From Bacteroidales bacterium UBA3742 (GTDB lineage: Bacteria > Bacteroidota > Bacteroidia > Bacteroidales > Paludibacteraceae), in the NCBI GenBank assembly GCA_002371785.1, contig DFGU01000113.1:8561-24926 (forward strand): DNA of 16,366 nucleotides. The letters are read 5' to 3'. The notes under the pieces are model-generated. The model saw nothing but the letters and a program-made list of their open reading frames with translations, ran no database searches and had not been told where the DNA came from. The translations under genes were made by a program, and so were the position numbers. The stretch's first letter is position 1. Every line of letters begins with the position of its first letter. Positions 1 through 5,912 of this stretch are shown piece by piece.

Positions 1-105
1 ACCACCACCGGGGATGATGCGGAAATGATCAGACTGAATGAAACGATCTTGTCCTTCCGGACTCAGGCGAAGCATGATCTCGCCCAAAGTAATGATCTTT
101 GCCAT
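1..105 (-). CDS. kdgK: 2-keto-3-deoxygluconate kinase, N-terminal part (PfkB family)
   Basis: The gene enters the window from the left edge; only the first 35 codons are present, starting at the ATG at 105-103. The peptide begins MAKIITLGEIMLRLSPEG and reaches a GGG tract. This is the N-terminal strand and glycine-rich sugar-binding start of PfkB-family kinases, closest in pattern to KdgK. KdgK phosphorylates 2-keto-3-deoxygluconate in the hexuronate pathway. The assignment is strengthened by uxaC upstream on the same strand, which feeds the same pathway. Between the two lie a membrane protein gene and the four-helix-bundle gene with its repeat arrays. I see no Bacteroidota promoter in the 65 bases upstream, so it may depend on read-through from the genes before it. 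Another PfkB sugar kinase cannot be excluded from 35 residues. Confidence 0.75.
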   Translation of the reverse strand, partial: MAKIITLGEIMLRLSPEGQDRFIQSDHFRIIPGGG

Positions 106-170
106 AGGTTAAATGAATTAAAATTGTTAATATTGTTGTTAGTTATTGTTTTGCTTTTTTTGTTCTCTTT

Positions 171-340
171 CGATATATCGATATTTCGGTATCTCGATAT
201 GTCGGCCCTCCTTTCGATATTTCGATTTCTCGATATTTCGATATATCGGCCGTTCCCCTCTTCGATATTTCGATTTATCGATTTATCGACATCTCGGTTC
301 CCCTTCGATATCTCGATATTTCGATATGTCGATATGTCGG
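171..340. repeat. Array of four 35-bp octamer elements, kdgK side
   Basis: Four elements lie at 171-205, 215-249, 263-297 and 306-340. Each is exactly four 8-bp units of the form CGATATNT (variants CGATTTNT, CGGTATCT, CGACATCT) followed by CGG, 35 bp in all. Orientation is the same throughout. The spacers are 9, 13 and 8 bases and nearly pure pyrimidine on the plus strand, so purine on the strand transcribed with the operon. The array begins two bases after the stop codon of the four-helix-bundle gene and ends 65 bases before kdgK. The unit contains no stop codon in any of the six frames, which creates spurious open frames reading as runs of I, S, R, Y, N, D and E. No known repeat family is recognised. 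Confidence 0.9.
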
Positions 341-342
341 TT

Positions 343-1083
343 TTATATCTTTCGTGTCCCGCGACACTCCGGATAACCGCTGCAACTCCAGAACTCTTTC
401 CCGGAATTAACCCCTTTCTTCGCAACCCGTTTGATCATCGGCTTCCCACATTCGGGGCATAGAGGCGCGTTCTCCTCGGCACTCTTCTCTGCTCTATGCT
501 GTAGCCTCTCTGCCGTAAGTGCCTCCGTAAAACCTCCTTCTTCCTTAAAATCTCCTAATAGCATCTCTATCTGCTTCTGAATCATCATAATCAACCTGTT
601 ACATAAGATGAGCACACAATTTGCAGCCACTACCGAATCCTCCGTCTCTAACCACTCATCGAATTTATGTTTCTGTTTCAATATATGTGCGCTACTCTCG
701 TGCATCACATCATCCGTGTACTCCGGCGGATCAAAAGGAATGTTATACACACGTTTGTATGCCTGCGATTTGTCCGACCATGGTATCTGTTCCGCGTGCA
801 TCAACCAATTGGCATAATCGCTCATCAACTCTGCTATGCTCGCGCGCGCCACATCGGTCAACTTCATCTCCGTCTCTTTGGAGGTCGAATGCCGCGAGTT
901 ACCCTCGGCGATATTTGCCACACCCGAACGTGCAGCTTGTGTCATTTGGTCAAATTGTCGTCCGCACGGGTCATTCTTCAGGTTCAGGAACTTCTTGCAA
1001 AACTCCTGTGTTGCCAACTGAATAACATTCGCTACCACCCAAGTATTCAACCAGAAATATCCAAATCGCCGTATCTTCAGCAT
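343..1083 (-). CDS. Four-helix-bundle suffix domain protein with C4 zinc finger
   Basis: This 246-residue protein has two parts. Residues about 15-180 resemble the four-helix-bundle family related to 23S rRNA intervening-sequence proteins and the DGR accessory protein Avd; the family hallmark QAARSGVANIAEG lies at 49-61, followed by TSKETEMKL. Residues about 205-246 form a topoisomerase-type C4 zinc finger with C209, C212, C234 and C240, typically a single-stranded nucleic-acid binder. The pairing matches what is annotated in Bacteroidota as a 'four helix bundle suffix domain' protein; biochemical function is unknown to me. It sits between uxaC and kdgK and is bracketed by arrays of the 35-bp octamer element, one starting just after its stop codon. 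No reverse transcriptase or variable repeat is visible, so a diversity-generating retroelement is not supported. The ATG at 1083 is chosen because little coding sequence precedes it. Confidence 0.85.
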   Translation of the reverse strand: MLKIRRFGYFWLNTWVVANVIQLATQEFCKKFLNLKNDPCGRQFDQMTQAARSGVANIAEGNSRHSTSKETEMKLTDVARASIAELMSDYANWLMHAEQIPWSDKSQAYKRVYNIPFDPPEYTDDVMHESSAHILKQKHKFDEWLETEDSVVAANCVLILCNRLIMMIQKQIEMLLGDFKEEGGFTEALTAERLQHRAEKSAEENAPLCPECGKPMIKRVAKKGVNSGKEFWSCSGYPECRGTRKI

Positions 1084-1143
1084 AGTATTTTATTGTTTTA
1101 TTGATTATTATTTATTGTCTGCTCTCTCGATTTTTCCCCTTTT

Positions 1144-1312
1144 CGATATATCGATTTCTCGATATTTCGATATATCGGTTCTCTATTCGATTTCTCGATT
1201 TCTCGATATTTCGATATATCGGTTTCTTCTCATCCCTCCTGTTTCCCTTTCGCTATCCCGCTTCCTCTATCAAATCCCCTTCGATATCCCGATATATCGA
1301 TATTTCTATTAT
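1144..1312. repeat. Array of 35-bp octamer elements, uxaC side
   Basis: Two complete elements of four octamers plus CGG lie at 1144-1178 and 1188-1222, in the same orientation as the array on the other side of the four-helix-bundle gene. After a pyrimidine-rich stretch (1223-1281) a decayed element follows at 1282-1312: three good octamers, then a fourth that lacks a base and a clear CGG end. A lone octamer start (CGATTTTT) is at 1128-1135. The element at 1144-1178 differs from the one at 215-249 in only one base, which argues for recent copying. Confidence 0.88.
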
Positions 1313-1370
1313 CGCTCTCTTCCTTCCATCCACCTTCTTACCAACTGTCTCCATCGGATGCCGATTGCTT
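1313..1370. other. Pyrimidine-rich non-coding tail of the array
   Basis: This stretch lies between the decayed repeat element and the stop codon of the membrane protein gene. It is C/T-rich on the plus strand. No gene, promoter or convincing hairpin is seen. Confidence 0.5.
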
Positions 1371-1805
1371 TCACTTAGAGATTCTAAAATTTTGTTGATT
1401 TTTCTTTTGAACAGTTGCACATAAAATGCCAAGTCCCCAACTAAGAATAATGAGCAAAACAATCCCCAATATAAAATCAATATTCACACCGCATTTTTTG
1501 TGCGTTAAGATTAACAATAAGAATGTTGCTATAAATCCAAAGAATTGCACCAATAATGTTATCAATGCTTTTCCTATTCCATATTTATAAGAAGCGACTG
1601 GAGGGAAGATGATGAGTACAATATAATAAACAATCTTATCTTTCGCGCATGGCATATCTTTCCATTCGTTTTGCTTCTTAGGCATGCTCAATAAATTGAT
1701 TATCAGAGCAACAACAAATAACGGAAATGCCACTTCCACAAAACAAATAAGCATCCAAAAAATATAGGAAATAGATACTCCAAAAACTTCTATAAATTGG
1801 CCCAT
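1371..1805 (-). CDS. Small multi-pass membrane protein, unknown function
   Basis: The 144-residue product is strongly hydrophobic, with likely membrane segments near residues 12-39, 58-72, 79-101 and 109-131 and lysine-rich loops between them. The stretch FPPVASYKYGIGKA (68-81) faintly resembles the YqaE/Pmp3 small membrane protein pattern, but the rest is longer and I would not assign it. The coding sequence is much richer in A and T than uxaC, ispB or recG, suggesting a different origin or weak constraint. It lies 76 bases beyond the uxaC stop and just before the repeat array, so it may belong to the same inserted segment as the four-helix-bundle gene. No lipobox or catalytic motif is seen. 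Confidence 0.65.
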   Translation of the reverse strand: MGQFIEVFGVSISYIFWMLICFVEVAFPLFVVALIINLLSMPKKQNEWKDMPCAKDKIVYYIVLIIFPPVASYKYGIGKALITLLVQFFGFIATFLLLILTHKKCGVNIDFILGIVLLIILSWGLGILCATVQKKNQQNFRISK

Positions 1806-1835
1806 ATACTATGATTGATTCAAATTCAAACCACT

Positions 1836-1869
1836 CCCCGCTCACCTTCGTTTTGAAAGGCAAGCGGGG
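1836..1869. other. GC-rich hairpin after uxaC
   Basis: CCCCGCT at 1836-1842 pairs with AGCGGGG at 1863-1869; a shorter CCTT/AAGG pairing lies inside the loop. It starts 12 bases beyond the uxaC stop on the minus strand. There is no run of U after it in that direction, so it is not a standard intrinsic terminator. It may stabilise the 3' end of uxaC mRNA or attenuate read-through. Confidence 0.5.
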
Positions 1870-1881
1870 ATGCGTAGTCAT

Positions 1882-3297
1882 TTAGAACTTGAAATAATTC
1901 TTCGCGTTGTTGTAGCAGATGTCTTCGACCATCTGTTGAACGCGGGCTTTCTCGTAGCCGGTGTACGGAATCATACCGTTCTCGATGTCATTACCGAGGA
2001 TGTTACACAGCGTACGACGGAAATACTCATGACGCGGATAGCTCAGGAACGAACGGCTGTCAGTCAACATACCTACCATGCGGCTCAAGAGACCGAGGTT
2101 ACTCAGCGCCATCATCTGCTTCTCCATACCGTCCTTCTGATCGAGGAACCACCAGCCCGAACCGAACTGAATCTTGCCCGGTACCGAACCGTCCTGGAAG
2201 TTACCCAGCATGGTAGCGATTACCTCGTTGGCGCAGGGGTTGAGGTTATAGAGAATGGTCTTTGCGAGGTGTCCTTCGCTATTCATCTCATCCAAGAAAT
2301 GACTCATCGCTTTTGCCGTTGTAAACTCACCGATGGAGTCAAAACCGGTGTCTGCACCGAGTTGCGCAAACATCTTCGAGTTGTTGTTACGGATAGCACC
2401 GTAGTGGTACTGCTGGGTCCAGCCCGAAGCATAGTCCATCTCAGCCTGTGCATGCAGATAAGCGTGCTTGTACTGACGAATCTCATATGCGCTGAGTTCC
2501 TTGCCTGCGAGCGCTTTCTCGAAGATGGCATTGATCTCGGCGTCGGTGTACGGCTCGTCGTAGAACTCCTCAATACCGTGGTCACTCAGACGGCAACCCA
2601 TCGACTCGAAGAAGTCATGGCGTTTCTGGAGCGCATCTACCAAATCGCCAAATTTGGCGATTGCAACACCGCTAACGGCGGAGAGCTTCTCGATATAAGC
2701 TTTCCAGGTAGCGGCCTCGATATTCATACCTGCGTCCGGACGCCAGGTCGGGAGCATGCGTACCTCTGCGGTCGGATCTTCCTTAACCATCTTGTGCCAC
2801 TCGAGCGAGTCAGCCGGATCGTCGGTCGTACAAACCAGCTCTACACCGTAGTGCTTCATCAGGCCACGCGGACAGAACTTAGGATCGTTCGCGATCAGGT
2901 CGTTGCACTTGTCGTAGATCGCACGTGCAGTCTCAGGATTCAGGCGCTCCTCAATACCGAAAGCGGTCTTGAGCTCCAGGTGGGTCCAGTGGTAGAGCGG
3001 GTTGCGGAAGGTATAAGGCACCGTCTCTGCCCATTTCTCAAATTTCTGCCAGTCGGTGGTGTCCTTACCGGTGCAGAAACGTTCGTCCACACCGTTGGAA
3101 CGCATAGCGCGCCATTTGTAGTGGTCACCCATAAGCCAGATCTGTGCAATCGACTCGAAACGCTTGTTCTCAGCCACCATCTGCGGAATCAGGTGACAGT
3201 GATAATCGATGATCGGCATGTGCTCTGCATGCTCGTGATAGAGCTCCTGCGCAGTAGCTGTTTGCAGCAGGAAATCCTTGTCCATGAACTGTTTCAT
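1882..3297 (-). CDS. uxaC: Glucuronate (uronate) isomerase
   Basis: UxaC converts D-glucuronate to D-fructuronate and D-galacturonate to D-tagaturonate, the first cytoplasmic step of hexuronate breakdown. The 471 residues match the usual length (about 470). An amidohydrolase-fold metal site is visible as H33-x-H35 in DYHCHL. Other family-typical stretches include the WLMGDHYKWRAMR region (54-66), CTTDDPADSLEWH (about 155-167) and LPTWRPD (182-188). The ATG at 3297 gives a natural N-terminus, MKQFMDKDFLL. It is the first gene of a minus-strand group running towards kdgK, the kinase two steps later. In other Bacteroidota these pathway genes are commonly adjacent; here a membrane protein gene and a repeat-flanked gene separate them. 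Confidence 0.96.
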   Translation of the reverse strand: MKQFMDKDFLLQTATAQELYHEHAEHMPIIDYHCHLIPQMVAENKRFESIAQIWLMGDHYKWRAMRSNGVDERFCTGKDTTDWQKFEKWAETVPYTFRNPLYHWTHLELKTAFGIEERLNPETARAIYDKCNDLIANDPKFCPRGLMKHYGVELVCTTDDPADSLEWHKMVKEDPTAEVRMLPTWRPDAGMNIEAATWKAYIEKLSAVSGVAIAKFGDLVDALQKRHDFFESMGCRLSDHGIEEFYDEPYTDAEINAIFEKALAGKELSAYEIRQYKHAYLHAQAEMDYASGWTQQYHYGAIRNNNSKMFAQLGADTGFDSIGEFTTAKAMSHFLDEMNSEGHLAKTILYNLNPCANEVIATMLGNFQDGSVPGKIQFGSGWWFLDQKDGMEKQMMALSNLGLLSRMVGMLTDSRSFLSYPRHEYFRRTLCNILGNDIENGMIPYTGYEKARVQQMVEDICYNNAKNYFKF

Positions 3298-3342
3298 ATT
3301 TTAAAAATTATAGTGATTATTTATTCGCATACTTTATCACGT

Positions 3343-3351
3343 GCAAAATTA
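3343..3351 (-). promoter_or_regulatory. Possible -7 element for uxaC
   Basis: The minus strand reads TAATTTTGC here, matching the Bacteroidota -7 element TAnnTTTG, 46 bases before the uxaC ATG. No TTG is correctly placed upstream, so the promoter is either weak or dependent on an activator, as would suit a sugar-acid-induced operon. Confidence 0.45.
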
Positions 3352-3404
3352 CTACTTTTTTTGCAAACAGAGGTGGAAAAATTGACACAAAAAGTAAACT
3401 TTTC

Positions 3405-3436
3405 TTGCACATTCCGTTTTTTTGTTGTACCTTTGC
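3405..3436 (+). promoter_or_regulatory. Bacteroidota-type promoter of ispB
   Basis: TTG at 3405-3407, 20 bases, then TACCTTTGC at 3428-3436. The ATG follows only 20 bases after the -7 element, so the leader is very short and has no Shine-Dalgarno sequence. Confidence 0.85.
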
Positions 3437-3456
3437 ACCCGATTTTGCAAAAAACG

Positions 3457-4449
3457 ATGGATACGCTTCGTCAAATACGGACGGGTCTGGAGGAAGCGCT
3501 ACGCGCCTACGATCGGAAGTTCACCGACAGTTTGTCGGCTGAGCAAGACCTGCTCAATGACGTGCTTCGCTATATTTCGGCGAAGCGCGGCAAGCAGTTG
3601 CGTCCTATTCTGGTGCTCGAGGCGGCACGTCTTTGCAACTGCATTACCGACAAGACGATCAGCACGGCAGTAGCCCTGGAACTGCTGCACACAGCGAGCC
3701 TGGTGCATGACGACGTAGTGGATGACTCGCCTACCCGTCGCGGCCAGGAGGCAGTGCATGCGCACTGGTCGAACAAGGTGGCAGTGCTGGCCGGTGACTA
3801 TATGCTGGCCAAGGTAATCGGACTGATAGCCGAGGTCAGAAACACCAAGATACTGGGTATCATCTCCGACCTGGGACGTTCGCTCTCGTCGGGCGAGATA
3901 CTCCAGTTGCATAAGAATCAGTCGATGTGGATCGACGAAGCGCAGTATATACGCATCATCGAGCAGAAGACGGCACGGCTCTTTGCAGCATGCTGCGAAG
4001 CCGGAGCCGAATCGGCAGCGGGTAGCCAACGTCAGGTGAGTGCGCTGCGTGAATTTGGAAACCAGTTGGGACTCTGCTTCCAGATCAAGGACGACGTACT
4101 CGACTATTCCGACTCCGAGGATCTGGGTAAGCCGACGATGAACGACATACGTGACGGCAAGGCCACGTTGCCGCTTATCATCTCGCTCCAGCGAGCGCCG
4201 GAGGGTGAGGCTGCCGAGATACGCCGACTGACGGAAGCCCTGGTTGCTCACGACAATAGCATCGATGCCGCGGAGGCAGAACAGGATATCAAGGCCTTTG
4301 TACTGCGATTCGACGGCATTGGCTATGCGCATAAAAAAATGATGGAACACAAACGTCTGGCCGAAGAGGCTCTGTCTGTATTCCATGACTGCGATGCGCG
4401 GCGTGATCTGCTCGCCCTACTCGACTACACGATCAATCGTGTCCATTAA
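3457..4449 (+). CDS. ispB: All-trans polyprenyl diphosphate synthase
   Basis: This prenyltransferase extends farnesyl or geranyl diphosphate with isopentenyl diphosphate, making the long side chain of menaquinone. The 330 residues contain GKQLRP (45-50), the first aspartate-rich motif DDVVD (85-89) followed by RR, GEILQL (146-151) and the second aspartate-rich motif DDVLD (212-216), then GKPTMNDIRDGKATLP. All substrate and magnesium ligands are present. The frame stays open upstream through the antisense of uxaC, but the promoter at 3405-3436 and the protein alignment fix the start at 3457. Its 3' end overlaps the convergent sufD by 33 bases. The exact chain length of the product cannot be read from the sequence. 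Confidence 0.95.
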   Translation: MDTLRQIRTGLEEALRAYDRKFTDSLSAEQDLLNDVLRYISAKRGKQLRPILVLEAARLCNCITDKTISTAVALELLHTASLVHDDVVDDSPTRRGQEAVHAHWSNKVAVLAGDYMLAKVIGLIAEVRNTKILGIISDLGRSLSSGEILQLHKNQSMWIDEAQYIRIIEQKTARLFAACCEAGAESAAGSQRQVSALREFGNQLGLCFQIKDDVLDYSDSEDLGKPTMNDIRDGKATLPLIISLQRAPEGEAAEIRRLTEALVAHDNSIDAAEAEQDIKAFVLRFDGIGYAHKKMMEHKRLAEEALSVFHDCDARRDLLALLDYTINRVH

Positions 4450-5103
4450 GTGCTCACGCTGTTCGTCGTCCGGCACTTTCTCCAGTACATCTTTCAGGAA
4501 TGCGGCCACCAGCATACGGTAGGCCACCTCGCGGCTTATACCGCGTTGCTGCATATAGAAGAGCGCCGACTCGTCCAGTTGGCCCGTAGTAGCACCATGC
4601 GAGGCCTGCACATCATCGGCATATATCTCCAGTTGCGGACGGGTACGCATCTGCGCCTCGCGACTCAGCAATAGGTTGCGGTTGACCTGCTCGGTACGCG
4701 TCTGCTGCGCGTCCTTGGCGATCTGCAGTTCGCCATAGAAGGCACCCTGGGCCCGGTCGGCCAACACAAACTTGAACAGTTGTTTGCTCTCGCCGCCACC
4801 TACCCGATGGAATACATGCGTCTCGGTCTCCACATGGTCATCGCCACGCAGATAGGCCAAGCCGTAGATCTCCGTCGAGCAACCTGTGCCCTGCTGCGAA
4901 ACGGTAATATTATTTTTAGTCTCTTGGAAGCACGACTGTTTCGACATATCGGTATATCGATTTATCGATTTATCGAAAGGCATGTTCAGCACATGGATCT
5001 TCACACGGGAATCCGCCTCCTGAACAATACAGAGGTCTATGTTCGGTTCGTTGAGAAAAACCCGCTCGAACGTCTCACCACTATGAATAGTTATCTCGTT
5101 CAT
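4417..5103 (-). CDS. sufD: SufD, short form with a repeat-derived insertion
   Basis: SufD is part of the SufBC2D scaffold that assembles iron-sulfur clusters in the cytoplasm. The C-terminal signature YADDVQASHGATTGQLDESA (161-180), with H169, and QQRGIS mark SufD rather than SufB, which carries HEATTSK at this place. The protein is only 228 residues against roughly 420-440 for typical SufD; the N-terminal helical part and some of the beta-helix are missing. The ATG overlaps the sufC stop in ATGA, implying translational coupling and leaving no room for a longer N-terminus. Residues about 44-56 are encoded by four CGATATNT-type octamers (4942-4976), an in-frame insertion in a turn of the beta-helix. 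The conserved SufD fold resumes at NNITVSQQGTG. No sufB or sufS is in the window. The gene end overlaps ispB. Confidence 0.92.
   Translation of the reverse strand: MNEITIHSGETFERVFLNEPNIDLCIVQEADSRVKIHVLNMPFDKSINRYTDMSKQSCFQETKNNITVSQQGTGCSTEIYGLAYLRGDDHVETETHVFHRVGGGESKQLFKFVLADRAQGAFYGELQIAKDAQQTRTEQVNRNLLLSREAQMRTRPQLEIYADDVQASHGATTGQLDESALFYMQQRGISREVAYRMLVAAFLKDVLEKVPDDEQREHLMDTIDRVVE
4942..4976. repeat. Octamer element inside sufD
   Basis: Four consecutive octamers (CGACATAT, CGGTATAT, CGATTTAT, CGATTTAT) followed by CGA make a 35-bp unit with the same four-octamer design as the arrays near 171-340 and 1144-1222. It is translated in the sufD frame as DKSINRYTDMSKQ or nearly so. The nearest other member is 3.6 kb away. 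Confidence 0.88.
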
Positions 5104-5849
5104 AGACTTAAACCTTCGTAGCCTTTCTCTTCGAGTTCCAAAGCCAAATTCTTATCGCCCGTCTTGACGATTTTTCCGTCGGCCAGCACGTGCACAAAGT
5201 CGGGCACGATATAGTCCAGCAGACGCTGATAGTGGGTAATCACGATGGCGGCATTCTCCGGTGTCTTAAGCCGGTTGACACCATCAGCTACGATACGCAG
5301 CGCATCAATATCCAGACCCGAGTCGGTCTCGTCCAGAATAGCCAGACAGGGTTCCAACATCGCCATCTGGAAGATCTCGTTTTTCTTCTTCTCGCCTCCG
5401 GAGAAACCTTCGTTCACCGAGCGGTTCTGCAGCTTGTCGCCCATATCGAGCATGGCACGTTTCTGCTTCATGAGTCTAAGGAAATCGCGTGCCGACAACG
5501 GCTCCTTACCCTCGTACTGACGTTTCTCGTTCACGGCGGTACGCATGAAGTTGGTCATGCTCACGCCCGGTATCTCTACGGGGTACTGGAAACTCAGGAA
5601 TACACCCTCACGGGCACGTTGCTCGGCCGGCATCTCCAGCAGGTTCTTGCCGTGCAGCCACACTTCGCCACCCGTCACCTCGTAGGCCGGATGACCGGTC
5701 AGCACCGCTGAGAGGGTCGATTTACCGGCACCGTTCGGGCCCATGATGGCATGCACTTCGCCCTCGTTGATGGTGAGGTTAACACCTCGTAGTATTTCTT
5801 TGCCTGCAATAGACGCATGCAGGTCAACGATTCGTAATAACTCTTTCAC
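5100..5849 (-). CDS. sufC: SufC, ATPase of the Suf iron-sulfur cluster assembly complex
   Basis: SufC is a cytoplasmic ABC-type ATPase that drives conformational change of the SufB/SufD scaffold. The 249 residues show Walker A GPNGAGKST (37-45), the Q-loop region LSFQYPVEIPG, the signature FSGGEKKKNE and Walker B LAILDETDSGLDIDAL, followed by a VITHYQRLLDYI switch histidine. The start is a GTG at 5849-5847; a stop codon lies nine codons upstream in this frame and no ATG intervenes, while the N-terminus MKELLRIVDLHAS fits the family. It is coupled to sufD by an ATGA overlap. A tract of AACCTTT-type heptamers fills most of the gap to the preceding lipoprotein gene. Confidence 0.97.
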   Translation of the reverse strand: MKELLRIVDLHASIAGKEILRGVNLTINEGEVHAIMGPNGAGKSTLSAVLTGHPAYEVTGGEVWLHGKNLLEMPAEQRAREGVFLSFQYPVEIPGVSMTNFMRTAVNEKRQYEGKEPLSARDFLRLMKQKRAMLDMGDKLQNRSVNEGFSGGEKKKNEIFQMAMLEPCLAILDETDSGLDIDALRIVADGVNRLKTPENAAIVITHYQRLLDYIVPDFVHVLADGKIVKTGDKNLALELEEKGYEGLSL

Positions 5850-5856
5850 CTTAAAA

Positions 5857-5912
5857 TAACTATAACCAATAACCTATAACCTTTCGCCTTTAGCCATTAA
5901 CCTTTCGCCATT
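5857..5912. repeat. AACCTTT/AACCATT-type heptamer tandem repeat
   Basis: Eight consecutive 7-bp units can be read here: TAACTAT, AACCAAT, AACCTAT, AACCTTT, CGCCTTT, AGCCATT, AACCTTT, CGCCATT. They fill the space between the glutaminyl-cyclase-like gene and sufC. The last unit overlaps the stop codon of the former (5911-5913) and the tract ends eight bases before the sufC GTG. Confidence 0.8.

Noticed and set aside
171..340. CRISPR array
   Set aside because: Spacers are 8-13 bases, nearly all pyrimidine and not unique sequence; the repeats are internally periodic and no cas gene is present.
63..425. Open frame reading as I/S/R/Y/N/D/E-rich repeats through the first array
   Set aside because: The octamer unit lacks stop codons in all frames, so open frames arise automatically. 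No start, ribosome-binding site or conserved domain supports a protein.
343..1083. Diversity-generating retroelement with Avd
   Set aside because: The four-helix-bundle protein is related to Avd, but no reverse transcriptase, template repeat or variable repeat is found, and the C4 zinc finger places it in a different subgroup.
1183..1233. Small minus-strand frame after an AGGAGGG tract in the second array
   Set aside because: The purine tract lies directly against the ATG, too close for a working ribosome-binding site, and the 16 codons are mostly repeat sequence.
1836..1869. Intrinsic terminator of uxaC
   Set aside because: The stem is good, but no U-run follows in the direction of transcription; kept only as a hairpin.
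1870..3456. Long plus-strand open frame upstream of and joined to ispB
   Set aside because: It is the antisense shadow of uxaC. The ispB promoter at 3405-3436 and family alignment place the true start at 3457.
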